A stretch of 64,000 bases of DNA from Melitaea cinxia (lineage: Eukaryota; Arthropoda; Insecta; Lepidoptera; Nymphalidae). The notes under the pieces are model-generated. The model did not search any database. It was not told the DNA's origin and worked only from the letters and a program-made list of their open reading frames with translations. Location: positions 2,123,501 through 2,187,500 of the forward strand of contig NC_059410.1 of the NCBI RefSeq assembly GCF_905220565.1, given 5' to 3'. Both the position numbers and the translations under genes were made by a program. Of this stretch, positions 1 to 10,529 are shown piece after piece; position 1 is the stretch's first letter; each line of letters opens with the position of its first letter.

Positions 1-655
1 AGTCAAATCTACTAGTGAAAAACAAGTCCAAAATGCTATTATTGAAATTTTTTAAAAAATTCACTTGATGACAAGAAGTAATAGACATAAAATCATAAAT
101 GCATCTATATGCCAGGTTCAAATCACTACTATTACTTAAATCACAAATATCATCACTATTCCATGACAAATTTGGCAGGTTAAAGTCTCCGACAATAAAT
201 ATATCAGTTATTTTTTTAGTATGTGTATCTAACAACTTATCCCGTAAAGAGCTAAAATAGTCTACGTAAACCTGGTTACACTGTTTAGGTGGTATATAAA
301 CTGCACAAATACAGCAATTATGTTTTGCGAGTGTTAATTCAATAAACACCTGATCGACAATAGGAGGGAGCGGACCGATGGTAGCGGACATGCAGCCAGC
401 GCATAGCACTCGCCGCACAGCCACCAGTACTCCTCCGCCGTCACGACGTCCACACGCTTCCCGCGTGCGGTCTGAGCGAAATACAATGTACCTGTCGTCT
501 ATGAATTCATTGTCCTTGATCCCCTCATGCAACCATGTTTCAGTTAATATTATTATATCATAAGAGTGTGCAAGAATGCTCATATATAATGTATGTAGTT
601 TAGTCCTGAGGCCACGGCAGTTCTGATAATAAATAGATAAATCTGCGTTAGCCAT
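1..655 (-). CDS. Non-LTR retrotransposon ORF2, N-terminal endonuclease (partial, runs off left edge)
   Basis: Reading the minus strand from the ATG at 655 gives 218 codons with no stop up to the window edge. The protein starts MANADLSIYYQNCRGL and carries the landmarks of the apurinic-like endonuclease/exonuclease/phosphatase (EEP) domain of CR1/Jockey-type LINEs: QN at residues 11-12, LTETWL with the catalytic Glu at 39, a GGGV turn at 73-76, VYIPP at 119-123, and GDFN at 156-159. In these elements the enzyme nicks target DNA to prime reverse transcription. The reverse transcriptase would lie beyond the left edge. ORF1 sits upstream, 284 bp away. The clean frame suggests a young copy. The clade (CR1 versus Jockey) is inferred, not certain. 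Confidence 0.88.
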   Translation of the reverse strand, partial: MANADLSIYYQNCRGLRTKLHTLYMSILAHSYDIIILTETWLHEGIKDNEFIDDRYIVFRSDRTREACGRRDGGGVLVAVRRVLCAGCMSATIGPLPPIVDQVFIELTLAKHNCCICAVYIPPKQCNQVYVDYFSSLRDKLLDTHTKKITDIFIVGDFNLPNLSWNSDDICDLSNSSDLNLAYRCIYDFMSITSCHQVNFLKNFNNSILDLFFTSRFD

Positions 656-939
656 AGTTAATAGGGTATTTTATGAAGGATTTAGTTAATATTTAATTTA
701 AACATCTTTTAAGTACAATATATATGTATGATATTTCATACCTTAATCCCCATATTATTAGGTAAATTACATATATAGAATTAATTATTTTTTTGGGGTT
801 AGAAATAAAATAGTAGTCATAAATAATTTTAAACGTAAAATTATAAACAATTTTATACATTAATTTTAAAACACTTACAGTCACACTTACAAAATATTTC
901 AATGTAGAATTTATTTTTGAGTAATAATATGTATACAAT
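656..939 (-). other. Spacer between LINE ORF1 and ORF2
   Basis: AT-rich 284-bp stretch between the ORF1 stop and the ORF2 ATG. A 144-codon minus-strand frame crosses it, but it overlaps ORF1 in another frame and is rich in I, Y, K and N, so I treat it as chance. Confidence 0.5.
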
Positions 940-1896
940 TTAACACTTATGCGACTTAATTTTGTTTTTGATGTCCAGCTCATTACGTACGGCAAATATA
1001 GGTGAATTATCGGTTTGACGTACAAGTATGGTGCCATTTTTGACCCACACATACTTAAAGTTATTATTCTTGGCTTCTTCACGACAACAGCGAAATAATT
1101 GCTTGTTTCTGGCACTAAGATGTTCATTTACATAGACATTTTGAATTGTTCCCGAAACAAGTAGCTTGTCAGACTTAAGTCCCTTAGATGCTCTCGCAGC
1201 AGCGATAATATTATCACGAATTATTTTGGTTGTGAACCTCACAATCACGTTCTTTGGCCGATTATTAGTTTTTTCAATATGAGGCACTCTATGAATCGAG
1301 ACAATATCTTGAGCATTAATTGGATGCTTAATGACGCACCCTAACTTCTCCATTATTACTAATAAATTCTCGTCACGGCGCTCAGGTAAATTTGCAATTT
1401 CTATATTGTGGGATCTAGCCTGTTGTTCCATGGTGTCTAACCTATCTTGTAACACCTGGATCTGTCTTTCCTCGGCAACATTCAGCTTAATTTTTTTTTC
1501 CATCTCCTCAAGACGTTTTTCAAAGTTATCCTGCCTTTCCATTGTGAATTGAAGAGACTTCTCAAAAGTATTAAATCTTTCACTCAGCTTCTCAAAAGAA
1601 TCTCGTATGGATAGTGTCATCTTTTTAACTTCTTGTTCAATCACAGATTGTACAGATTTTAGAACAGAATCAATAATAGTCGAGCTTAAATCATCCTTCC
1701 AGCAATTTAATTTCTTATCAATCGTGTTCTCAATAACATTTATCACAGAATCGTTAATTTCCATTTCAGGCTGCTTGCGTTTACGCATATTAATAAAAGA
1801 ATTATCAGCAGAACGCACAGATTCGGGTAGATCTGGATTCGATAAAAATTTTACTTGCGGGTTAGACGAACTTGCTGGCGGCGATCGCTGCATCAT
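940..1896 (-). CDS. Non-LTR retrotransposon ORF1 protein (coiled coil plus FP25K-like domain)
   Basis: Intact 318-codon frame starting MMQRSPPASSSNPQ and ending KNKIKSHKC. Residues about 45-170 are charged, heptad-like and predicted by eye to form a coiled coil (for example EKRLEEMEKKIKLNVAEE). After it comes a conserved RSHNIEIANLPE motif, then DIVSIHRVPH, PKNVIVRF and an NEHLSARNKQLF segment. This order matches the baculovirus FP25K-like / LINE ORF1 domain common in lepidopteran non-LTR elements, thought to bind the element RNA as a chaperone. It has no zinc knuckle. It precedes the endonuclease frame on the same strand, as expected for a two-ORF LINE. No frameshift or stop is present. Confidence 0.85.
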   Translation of the reverse strand: MMQRSPPASSSNPQVKFLSNPDLPESVRSADNSFINMRKRKQPEMEINDSVINVIENTIDKKLNCWKDDLSSTIIDSVLKSVQSVIEQEVKKMTLSIRDSFEKLSERFNTFEKSLQFTMERQDNFEKRLEEMEKKIKLNVAEERQIQVLQDRLDTMEQQARSHNIEIANLPERRDENLLVIMEKLGCVIKHPINAQDIVSIHRVPHIEKTNNRPKNVIVRFTTKIIRDNIIAAARASKGLKSDKLLVSGTIQNVYVNEHLSARNKQLFRCCREEAKNNNFKYVWVKNGTILVRQTDNSPIFAVRNELDIKNKIKSHKC

Positions 1897-2046
1897 TAGT
1901 TAACTCGGTACACACAAACTTAGTTCTTAATATATGGGTCACACGGTCTATATCTATTCGCACTTAAACTCGTTAAATTAAAATTAGACTGAGAATTCAC
2001 ATACGCGTCTGCACAAAACGGGTTTCACAAGACGAATGATCTTATC

Positions 2047-2185
2047 TTATCTTATCTCCTGAAAGTAATGAAAAAACTTTGTACCCCTTTTTACGAAAAT
2101 TGCGCGGACTGAGGAGTATGAAATTTAGCACACTTATAGTTTACATAGAGAAGTAGTGCAGAATGATAATACTTTTCTTTTAATC
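2047..2185 (+). repeat. Dispersed repeat H, copy 1
   Basis: Contains ACCCCTTTTTACGAAAATTG, then a GCGGACTGAGGAGTATGAAA-like stretch and GTAGTGCAGAAT. The same string of words, with scattered changes, recurs at 46262-46370 and partly at 12830-12860. Known to me only as a recurrent lepidopteran repeat; class not determined. Confidence 0.6.
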
Positions 2186-2189
2186 GTGA

Positions 2190-3237
2190 ATAAAAATAAC
2201 ATTAAATCAATAAAGAAAACATTACACACACTGCTATGTATTTGACACACACACGCATATATAGTTTTGTATAATGTTCAAACTTAAATTAATTATGGTC
2301 GAAATTCAACCACTGGTCGATCACTAGTCCATTAAAATATACTATATCTATTGTCAATAACTTTTTCACTTTGTTTCGTGTCTATTTATACGTATAAAAA
2401 ACTGTTATTAACGGTACGTCCGCTCCTAATATTGAAGCTGAACATTCCACAAACCTTTCGCTTAAGCGACATTTTGCTATATAATGTAGTAAATTATGTG
2501 AGGTAGTATTTAGTTTTATTGCACTCGTAAAGTATTTTATGAAGCCGCCCGGAGACAGGCAAAGCGCGTACGGACTACCAATCGAGTTTCAACACTTAAA
2601 ATAAAATATTACACGAATTTACACTTTATTTTATACGCTATAAAGACGATAATGGCTTCATAGGGGAGTGTTTAACCGGTAATGGCGGCAAAGCTATAGG
2701 TTATAAAACTATAATGAAAGGGATTTCAAATGAATTTACTTACGGGTTATTGTAGTTTGAAATTACTGCGAAATTTTCACGTTATATGTAATTAATTTGA
2801 TATTAATGGATTAAATGTTTGTAATAATTCTATTATGGCATTAATGTAAAGAAATATATATCTGTAACTATGTTTGTTTTGTTCGTTAAGTTTTGACGAC
2901 CATGCCTACTGCTGCCATAACTTGATACATAAGGTTCAGTATGAAGATATTATATAGTTCAAAGCATCATAAAACTGAAGTTGAAATAGGCAAATACATA
3001 GACTGGTAGTGATGGATATAGATGCAGATGGATGAAATTAGTTTGTTACTGATTGAATGAATCCTCTCGCCTCCTATCGCCTCTTTTAATATATAATCCA
3101 CTGCATATCGGCTGCTAATATCCATATAAGTAACCATCGCTATCAGATTTTTATAATAACAACTAGGACAGACAAAATAAATACATCAAACTATTAACAA
3201 ATCCTACAATACAACAGACAGAAATTTAAAAAAATAG
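2190..3237. other. AT-rich DNA with nothing recognisable
   Basis: About 1 kb of AT-rich sequence without a credible coding frame or a repeat seen elsewhere in the window. Confidence 0.5.
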
Positions 3238-3285
3238 TGAGTGTGTCAGCTCCGACGCACGACTGGAGTTTGCTCCTTTAGATCG
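3238..3285 (+). repeat. Short dispersed repeat N, copy 1
   Basis: The TGTCAGCTCCGACGCA...GACTGGAGTTTGCTCC block recurs inverted at about 24778-24822. It is likely a remnant of a common interspersed repeat. Confidence 0.5.
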
Positions 3286-3339
3286 ACTGTCTAAATGGTA
3301 CAAAAAGGCTAACAAGTCTATGAAAAAGATTAATACCAT

Positions 3340-3917
3340 TGCCGCGCTGAGTTGGTTGTGGTAGTTGTAGGAATAGAATAATATACTAGTTTTTAAAGTT
3401 ATGAATTTTAATAGCACGCGGTCAGAAAACAGGGGGTAGGTTCGGAATCAGGCGCGTTAGGCACCTGATTTTCAGCCTTTATTTCCTTAGCTGGCCCACG
3501 CCGCGACAACGTACCTTAGAAAGTAATATGGAAGGACACTGGCCTGACTAATTCCCGGCGATGATGGTCTTCAGTTCCGTCTTCGTCCGATGACCGGCGG
3601 AGATCTCCACCGGTGTAAATGCCGGTAATCAGTCAGCCCGTTATTAATCGAGGGCAGTGACTCGATTTGTAGCAAAGTATAATTAAAGATATAAATCTTA
3701 AAGTAAAAATCCCCAGCGGGATTTAAGCCGAGTTAGGGTCGAGGTTAGGTCTCGAGGTTCGGCGGCAACGAAATGCAAAAAAAAAAGAGAAGCAAAGACA
3801 CGCGAGCAAGGGAATATTGACAAGCAAAAGTCTATGCGTTAAGCATAGTCTGTATTTTTATAAATTATTAAGTTTAAATTTAGATATTAAATTATTTTAT
3901 AATTTAAGGAGTAGACA
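3340..3917 (-). repeat. 3' LTR
   Basis: Downstream LTR, identical to 5441-6018 except one substitution near its 3' end. Identity again extends 7 bp past the TG end (to 3924). Confidence 0.75.
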
Positions 3918-4139
3918 GGAATATTAAATTTAGAATTTCTAATTACAATTAAATTGATTTTATTAAAGAAAGATCAATAATTACCAAAAAAGCATCAGCG
4001 GCATCTATCAAGTCCGTTAGAGAAAAAAACGCCGATATGAAACACCAATAGTCACGAAGTGTTGAAAATTGCCAATAGATGGCGCCACAAGTAGAAGCAT
4101 GATAAAAATAAAGTGAAAAAAACTTAACTTTTACTACAA

Positions 4140-4240
4140 GATCTTATTTATTAGAGTAACGTTCCAGCACAACGTTACAGTACCCCGCCAAAAAGCGTAG
4201 GATTTTGCCTACTAGAGCAAAATCCGACTGAACTAACTAC
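4140..4240 (-). other. 3' untranslated remnant of the LTR element with two short hairpins
   Basis: TAACGTTCCAGCACAACGTTA (plus strand, near 4156) is a short inverted repeat, and GGATTTTGC / GCAAAATCC near 4200-4228 form a 9-bp stem. The minus strand reads TTTTTGGCGGGGTACTGTAA, which I recall as typical of the 3' end of lepidopteran gypsy elements. Confidence 0.4.
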
Positions 4241-4561
4241 TAAACTCACTGCAAGATAAAATACTTAATAGCAGTCCTACACACCAACTATGCATAACAA
4301 CTAAACTTACTACACTTCCATTCTATACATACATCACATCACATACATCATATCCATACATCACATTGTATATCACATACACTCTTTCCCCTCTCATAAT
4401 AATCTTTTAGTCAGTAGTAGGTAGCGACACAAAGATCCTTACACACAGAGCAAACAACTGCAGCACTATGTTGTTCACTCAATAAGCTAGTTTAAGAGTA
4501 TTAAATAGTATTATTTAGTTTATTTAATACAGCATAATTTAGGTAGTAGATGTTAAAAATA

Positions 4562-4744
4562 TTAAAGTTGACAGCAGTATTTAGTCTTAGTATAAATGGG
4601 GGTCCATTGTAGTCCTAATGGTAGTTTATTTATCTGTCTACGCAACCCTAGTACGGTTGAAGCAGGTTCCTCGCCTCTGATTAATACTTCATAGTTTAAT
4701 TCATTTTTGTTTAGCAAAAAGAATTTAATGGGGTATGTTTCCAT
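4562..4744 (-). CDS. Truncated Gag N-terminus of the LTR element
   Basis: A 60-codon frame starting METYPIKFFLLNKNELNYEV and containing LIRGEEPASTVLGLRRQI. The pattern of an LNK-x-EL-x-YEV helix, an IRGEEP turn and an LRRQI helix resembles the start of Gag in insect LTR elements. The frame stops after CCQL, far short of a full Gag (several hundred residues), which matches the missing internal region. It lies about 700 bp after the primer-binding site, a long leader. Recognition is by eye only. Confidence 0.55.
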   Translation of the reverse strand: METYPIKFFLLNKNELNYEVLIRGEEPASTVLGLRRQINKLPLGLQWTPIYTKTKYCCQL

Positions 4745-5421
4745 GATATCTAGCGATCAAAACGATTACTATTAAGTTATACAAAACAATAAGATAACGT
4801 AGGTTACAGAAATCTTAAATAGTTAAAATTTTAAAAGTTATAGAAGTTATACAAATCGCAAATAGTTAAGATTGTCGAATAATAGATCAGCTGTTTACAT
4901 GTAAGTATAGTTAAATGGTGTTCTTTACAAAGTATGCTACCTATTACCTACACAGAATTACGCTTAGTGACAAATAAAATGTAAAAACAACGATAGAAAA
5001 TTTATGAATTCGGAAATGAAACTAATTGTAGGTAGTTGAAAAAAAATTTTGTAAAAATAAATTGAATTTAATAGTTATTACTATAGCTCCGCGAACTAAC
5101 ACGTATTACAACAATTATTAGAGTTTTGTAGTAATTTTATAGTTTTAAAGCGATATGTTAAATATCTACTTAAAAATTTTGACGTATAACACGGCCGATT
5201 CGAAATAACAAAATATTGTAGCAAATTATAACATACGAAACAAATATACAATTATAGGAAATATAGTGACAATTAAACAATAATTAAGCAAATAAATAAG
5301 TACGTACCAGTTCGCTCGGCGATAGGTCACCTCACGTTCACAATGCAGCAAGTGTAGGTAGATTAGATTTACACAAAATACGAAAAAATACGCTATCACA
5401 ACGTGAGCAGGCCTTAGAAAT

Positions 5422-5439
5422 TACACGTTAAGGGCGCCA
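5422..5439 (-). other. Primer-binding site of the LTR element
   Basis: On the minus strand TGGCGCCCTTAACGTG starts one base after the LTR ends. TGG matches the CCA end of a tRNA, and TGGCGCC is the usual start of this site in many gypsy-like elements. Which tRNA is used was not determined. Confidence 0.65.
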
Positions 5440-5440
5440 C

Positions 5441-6018
5441 TGCCGCGCTGAGTTGATTGTGGTAGTTGTAGGAATAGAATAATATACTAGTTTTTAAAGT
5501 TATGAATTTTAATAGCACGCGGTCAGAAAACAGGGGGTAGGTTCGGAATCAGGCGCGTTAGGCACCTGATTTTCAGCCTTTATTTCCTTAGCTGGCCCAC
5601 GCCGCGACAACGTACCTTAGAAAGTAATATGGAAGGACACTGGCCTGACTAATTCCCGGCGATGATGGTCTTCAGTTCCGTCTTCGTCCGATGACCGGCG
5701 GAGATCTCCACCGGTGTAAATGCCGGTAATCAGTCAGCCCGTTATTAATCGAGGGCAGTGACTCGATTTGTAGCAAAGTATAATTAAAGATATAAATCTT
5801 AAAGTAAAAATCCCCAGCGGGATTTAAGCCGAGTTAGGGTCGAGGTTAGGTCTCGAGGTTCGGCGGCAACGAAATGCAAAAAAAAAAGAGAAGCAAAGAC
5901 ACGCGAGCAAGGGAATATTGACAAGCAAAAGTCTATGCGTTAAGCATAGTCTGTATTTTTATAAATTATTAAGTTTAAATTTAGATATTAAATTATTTTA
6001 TAATTTAAGGAGTAGACA
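5441..6018 (-). repeat. 5' LTR
   Basis: Upstream LTR of the minus-strand element. TGTCTACTCC begins at 6018 and the LTR ends with GCGGCA at 5441. Identity to the other LTR goes 7 bp past the TG end (to 6025), so the true boundary is uncertain by that much. Confidence 0.75.
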
Positions 6019-6025
6019 GGAATAT

Positions 6026-6565
6026 ATAAGCTCCAAAAATGTTGAAATAATATCGCTTTCAACGTTGGATGACAATGGCCAGCATTACATTGTACACTGG
6101 CTCAACTATTTAAGTTTTTATAACATTCCGACCACGTAGAGTTTGACCGTAGCGATCGTTTGAAATTCAGCGGCGAACAGCGTCGCAACTGATTTATTGT
6201 AACTGTTTACTGTTGAAAACACTGGCTTTTAACTTATTTTATTTGTGGTTTGTTTAGTCTGTGGCTATCGATGAGAGTGAATTCGGTTTGAAATTTTTGA
6301 AAGCGCTTTCGGATAGGTAAACAGATTTGCACAATGCTAGTACAAATAGATTCAAGCAATTTCACATAAAAGGCAAAGCAAACTTTAACTAAGATAAACA
6401 AATGCGATAAAAGGATGGTCATAATGTTGGATAATTCAACAAAAACTGGACTCAAACTTGACCAAACTCAAAATCAAAACTCATTCACTGTTAACTCACT
6501 CGTACTTTTATTTCATATGCGAAATTGTGTGTTATATGTAACGAATGACAGTTATTTTTAGTATG
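6026..6565. other. Flanking DNA with one short unexplained frame
   Basis: Right after the LTR, 6026-6139 reads a plus-strand frame with STLDDNGQHYIVHWLNYL followed by a stop. The composition looks protein-like, but I recognise no family and no splice context. The rest of the stretch shows nothing. Confidence 0.3.
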
Positions 6566-6569
6566 TGTG

Positions 6570-6945
6570 TTAGTTGTAGTGGTGCGTGTGCCATTTACGC
6601 GTATAAACACCGGCGGTTCGCGGGTTCGATTCCCGCTAGGAATAGATTTCGACAAATATGTATTTCTGGTTTGGATGTTTGCCCTTTTGGGACTTCCCAC
6701 CGTGACTCGGAGAGCACGTTAAGCCATCGGTCCTGGTTGTTATTATGTACACCTGATAGCGATCGTTACTCATAGTAGGTATATATCCGCCAACCAACCG
6801 TGGATGTGTATTACTTATATAAAAATAAAAAAAATATCCGCCAACACGCAGTAGAGCAGCATGGTGGAATAAGTCCCGATTCATCTCCTATTTAGAGAAA
6901 GCGGCCTATACCCAGCAGTGAAACGTTACAGTCTGAATCGTGATA
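6570..6945 (+). mobile_element. tRNA-derived SINE (family S1), copy 1
   Basis: Head holds a pol III B box in GCGGGTTCGATTCCCGC (about 6618-6634). The body contains CACCGTGACTCGGAGAGCACG and GATCGTTACTCATAGTAG, and the tail ATACCCAGCAGTGAAACGTT ends before a GTCTGAAT word. At least three other near-full copies occur in the window with the same order. An AT-rich insertion interrupts it near 6810-6840. It has no tRNA cloverleaf and is not a tRNA gene. Confidence 0.75.
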
Positions 6946-7264
6946 TGTGAACGGCAAAAATTTCAAAACTAAACTCAAAATAAGCCAGACTCAAACTCGA
7001 AACACATTCACTTCACTATTAATTCAACTAAATTAAAACGTAACAAACTATAAACGTTGTATAATTAGAGGGGGTTGTTAAAAGTTTATATTGTTCTGTT
7101 TGTACTTAGCGCTTAACATACATACACGGAACGTTGAGCCAATAAAGCATTAACATTGCGGCCCTTAGCCAAGCCCAAGTTAAACTTCGCTTGCTTACAA
7201 TAGCTTACACGGACAGGGAACAACTTGAACTGGATATGTCTTTAATCATTTTAAAAAGTATTTT

Positions 7265-7575
7265 ATTATCTACTACCTGAGCCCGCGGCTTCGTCCGTGA
7301 GTAATTTAACAAAAAAGTAATTGTTCAGTTCACAGAGTTATAAAATAAATACATTTCTAAAATAAAATCTTAAGTTACTCCTTACTACATCAGGTATCTG
7401 CCAGTAAAAGTCCCGTCAAAATTGGTCCAGCCATTTCGGGGATTAGCCAGAACGAACAGACAGACAGACAAACCGAAAAAAATGTAAATAATGTTATTTT
7501 CTTTATCCATATGCGGTTAATTTAATATTACAAACAGATACTCCAATTTTTTTTATTTGTATAGACTAGACTTTT
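7265..7575 (-). repeat. RTE-like retrotransposon tail (family F), copy 1
   Basis: Begins GAGCCCGCGGCTTCGTCCG, carries a (GACA)n run around 7461-7472 and the words ATTGGTCCAGCCATTTCGGG and TTTGTAAT-like ends in reverse. The same sequence occurs inverted at 16255-16600 and 51075-51410. This resembles the 3' ends of lepidopteran RTE-type elements. Confidence 0.6.
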
Positions 7576-7654
7576 GCAAGTCAACCCAGACGAAGCACAG
7601 GCAGAACTGTGGGTATTAGTTAGTATGAATGTAGTTCTGTTCTGAATCTATAGT

Positions 7655-7785
7655 AATATTACTAAGCTAAAAAGTTTTTTTTTTTTTTCGTTAATCTAAC
7701 TTGGTTGGGATTGAAAAATTATTTTGCGTTCGATAGCCTTAGCCCATACCGAGTAAGGTTATAAGGCTATATTTTTCTCGAATTA
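7655..7785 (+). repeat. Repeat E fragment, copy 1
   Basis: TATTACTAAGCTAAAAAGTT followed by a T run and by GATAGCC...GTTATAAGGCTATATTT, the same order as at 21090-21250 and 34890-35050 (the latter inverted). Confidence 0.5.
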
Positions 7786-8019
7786 ACATGTGTGCAAAAG
7801 TGTGCATGTGTACAAAAGATGATTTGATGAGTGTTATTTTAAGTTAATATCGTCACGTAATACTATCACGTATCACGTACATCGTACGATACCCGATGTT
7901 TAGAATAGTCTAGTCTGAGTTTCATCGGTAATAATCGTTTCAATATATCGAGAGGTTAGTGAGTAAGTAACCTTACAAACTCAAATTCACGTACTATTAT
8001 TATTAGTAAAGTATAAAGT

Positions 8020-8450
8020 AAAAAAAATACATGGATACCCTAATTACATTATATAACTTATTAGTACGTCTAATTTTAGAACATGATTCAATCATATGGA
8101 ACCCTCAATATAAAATATACATTAATGAAATACAAAAGATCCAACGTAAATTTAAGAGAATTCTTGCTGCTAGATTCACAAATTTTGATGCACGCCTTGT
8201 TTCGCTCGAACAGCGTCGTATGGAGAAAGACCAAATATTCATGTATAGGTTGCTTAACAATATGATAGATTCACCGATTCTTTTAAATAACTTGAACTTT
8301 AGATGCTCCAGTAATTCTTCGCGTTGTAAGTCCACTTTTAACATTCCCCTTACGAGTACAAAGTACGCCAAAAACAATTTTATATGTCGTTCATGTGCTT
8401 GATATAATGAAGTGTATGCAGAAATAGACTATTTCTCAGTTCCATTGAGA
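8020..8450 (+). pseudogene. C-terminal fragment of a CR1/Jockey-type reverse transcriptase
   Basis: A 123-codon frame (8031-8402) reads LLVRLILEHDSIIWNPQYK, then EIQKIQRKFKRIL, LEQRRMEKDQIFMYRL and TKYAKNNFICRSC. These are standard landmarks of the region after the polymerase domain of CR1/Jockey LINEs (consensus-like LVRPILEYASxVWxP). The frame meets TGA at 8400 where the family continues; sense resumes in frame with YNEVYAEIDYFS, so this stop is an inactivating mutation. The 5' part is missing, as usual for LINE copies. A family D repeat follows immediately. Confidence 0.8.
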
Positions 8451-8464
8451 TTGGTTAAGAAAAT

Positions 8465-9010
8465 AATTGTGTTTGCTCGCAAACGAAAAAAAACCGACTT
8501 CAATTACATCGAAGAGTAATACAACGTAGATCGACGAAAAAATAGTCAAGTAACTACGCGTTATCAGAGATTACTCAAAAAATAGTTATCAGATCTCGAT
8601 AAAATTTATATGTGACCACATGATAAACATCAGCTTTCGATTAAATTAAAAATTATCAAAATCGATACACCCAGTAAAAAGTTATTGCGGATTTTCGAGA
8701 GTTTCCCTCGATTTCTCTGGGATCCCATCATCAGACCCTAGTTTCCTTATCATGGTACCAAAATAGAGATATCCCCTTTCTAACAAAAAAGAATTATCAA
8801 AATCAGTACATCCAGTAGAAAGTTATGCGGTATAATACAACGTAGGTCGACGAAAAAAGCGTCGAGTAAAAACGCATTATTAGATATAACTCGAAAAGTA
8901 GTTGTTAGATCTCAAATAAATTTAAATGGGACCAATTGACACACACCACCTTTCGATTAAAAAAAAATTGTCGAAATCGAACCTCCTCCTTTTTTGGAAG
9001 TCGGTTAAGA
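8465..9010 (+). repeat. Family D repeat, copy 1 (near full length)
   Basis: Starts TGTTTGCTCGCAAACGAAAA, then ACCGACTTCAATTACATCG; ends CTCCTTTTTTGGAAGTCGGTT. The ends are inverted repeats of about 10 bp (AACCGACTTC / GAAGTCGGTT), so it may be a MITE-like element. It has no coding capacity. Further copies lie at 11.7, 28.4, 33.2, 45.4, 49.0, 49.5, 50.3 and 54.0 kb. Confidence 0.7.
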
Positions 9011-9011
9011 A

Positions 9012-10525
9012 TTAAAGCGCTCTCTAATTGTTAGTGTTCTAATATATCATTATTGACAATAAGATTAAAAGATAATTATTGTTTTTTTTTTTTTTTGTAA
9101 TTGTCTAACTAAATTGTTTTTATTTTGTTTTTTAATTGATTAATGATAATATGTATTTGATATAATGTAAGTTTAAAAAAAAAACTAAAACTTTAACTGA
9201 TTAATGTTTGTATTTTGCAATGCCGTATAAATAGTGATATTTAGAAATTATCGATTACGATTTTCAATTGATTTAATTATAATCATAGGTACCTAATTGT
9301 ATTCAATCAGTAGTTGGTATGAGTTTTGTAATGTTGTTTAAAATTTAATTTGTTATCTTTTAATTGCTTATTATTAAATTGATGATTGTATTAAATATTC
9401 CTATTCGTTTTTGTTTGTCTAATTATTTATTTTAGTGTTGCTTGAGTTGTTTATATTTTATATTCCTGTATGTGATTTATCGATTATTCCTTATTAGTGT
9501 GTACTTTTTGCTCATTTGTGAATTATTTACTGTTAGAAACTTTGTTGGTATGTGTATTGGCTGTATTTATTCATTTACTGTATTATTGTACTGTTTGTTT
9601 CCTAAATAAAATAAATAAACATAAAGTTAAGAATTATGAAGTAGCTAAAAAAACAATAGAGCCGACAAAAAAGACTTAATTAAAAGTAACTATACATATT
9701 AATGTATGATAAAGTACTCTTTTAAAAGCTGGCAACACACTTGTTAATCCTCTGATGCAGCGGGAGTCCGTGGATGTTGTTTTCACTTACTACCAGGTGA
9801 GCCAACTATCCGTTTGCCGCCTCTTCTATAAATAAAAAAAATAAACAAAATTTTGGTCAGTTTTCTGTCATCGATAGTGAAAATCGTAAAACTTTTTTTT
9901 CTATTCAAATTTTTATTATTTCTCTGTCTATCTAAGATGTTCAATCCGTTTTCTAAATATAAGAGCTGAGCTTAAACGAAACAGCTTTTAGTTTTTAAGT
10001 ACGGTTGTTATTAATATAAGCATCATTAAATCCTAACCACTTCCAGCATCTATAAGTCGGAACAGTTAAAATCCGTAGCCGTCAAAGCAAACTGAGTGAA
10101 AATATTCTCGAAGCGAGGAAAACGCTTAAATTGAACAGAGGTGATGAGGTTTTAATCGAAATTCAATACTAGACACATTCTAACCCTTTTTCTCCTTAAT
10201 GTTTTTAAATTTTTCCACGATCTGTTTAAGATAAACGTTCGAGATTGGAGATAGATTGACGATGATCTAGTTTTAAACAAACATTGGCGTATTTCTGCTT
10301 TTAAAATGTATTTTTAAACGAATAAAATTTCAAAAGCAATTGCGTAGGTCTTGCATATTCTTCTCTACAGAATTGGTACCGATGACTACATGCATTGGTA
10401 ATTTCACTTTCAACTATAATTAAATAATAAAAGTAATAAATGCTAAATATTTTTTATTTTTATTTAAAATACATATTTTTATACATACATACATTACATA
10501 TTATACTATAAGGTTATAAATTAAT
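9012..10525. other. Very AT-rich DNA; one small repeat fragment
   Basis: Mostly T- and A-rich sequence with no believable gene. At 9725-9830 AGCTGGCAACACACTTGTTA and CCAGGTGAGCCAACTATCCG belong to a common lepidopteran repeat related to family A. Confidence 0.45.
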
Positions 10526-10529
10526 TTAC

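Larger units (their letters stand above)
1..2040 (-). mobile_element. CR1/Jockey-type LINE, 5' half
   Basis: This groups ORF1 (940-1896), the spacer and the ORF2 start (1-655). About 140 bp of 5' leader precede ORF1; the exact 5' end is not visible because no target-site duplication can be paired within the window. TATCTTATCTTATC at about 2043-2056 lies just upstream and could mark the flank. Confidence 0.75.
3340..6025 (-). mobile_element. LTR retrotransposon, internally deleted, minus strand
   Basis: Two direct repeats of 585 bp (3340-3924 and 5441-6025) bracket 1516 bp. Read on the minus strand each repeat has TGTCTACTCC near its start and ends CTCAGCGCGGCA, the TG...CA rule for LTRs. Directly after the upstream LTR comes TGGCGCCC, a typical primer-binding start. 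Inside is a short Gag-like start (4562-4744) but no protease, reverse transcriptase or integrase, so the copy is non-autonomous. The repeats differ at one base (G at 3355, A at 5456), which points to a very recent insertion or gene conversion. I could not match target-site duplications (ATTCC versus ATGGT next to the TG/CA ends), so recombination between elements is possible. No clear polypurine tract was seen. Superfamily is probably Ty3/gypsy, by inference. Confidence 0.75.

Noticed and set aside
693..1127. 144-codon minus-strand frame
   Set aside because: It overlaps the LINE ORF1 in another frame and has a composition typical of AT-rich spacer.
3340..6025. Reading the 585-bp repeats as a plus-strand element or a plain segmental duplication
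   Set aside because: Only the minus-strand reading gives TG...CA ends, an adjacent TGGCGCCC primer-binding site and a Gag-like start in the right order.
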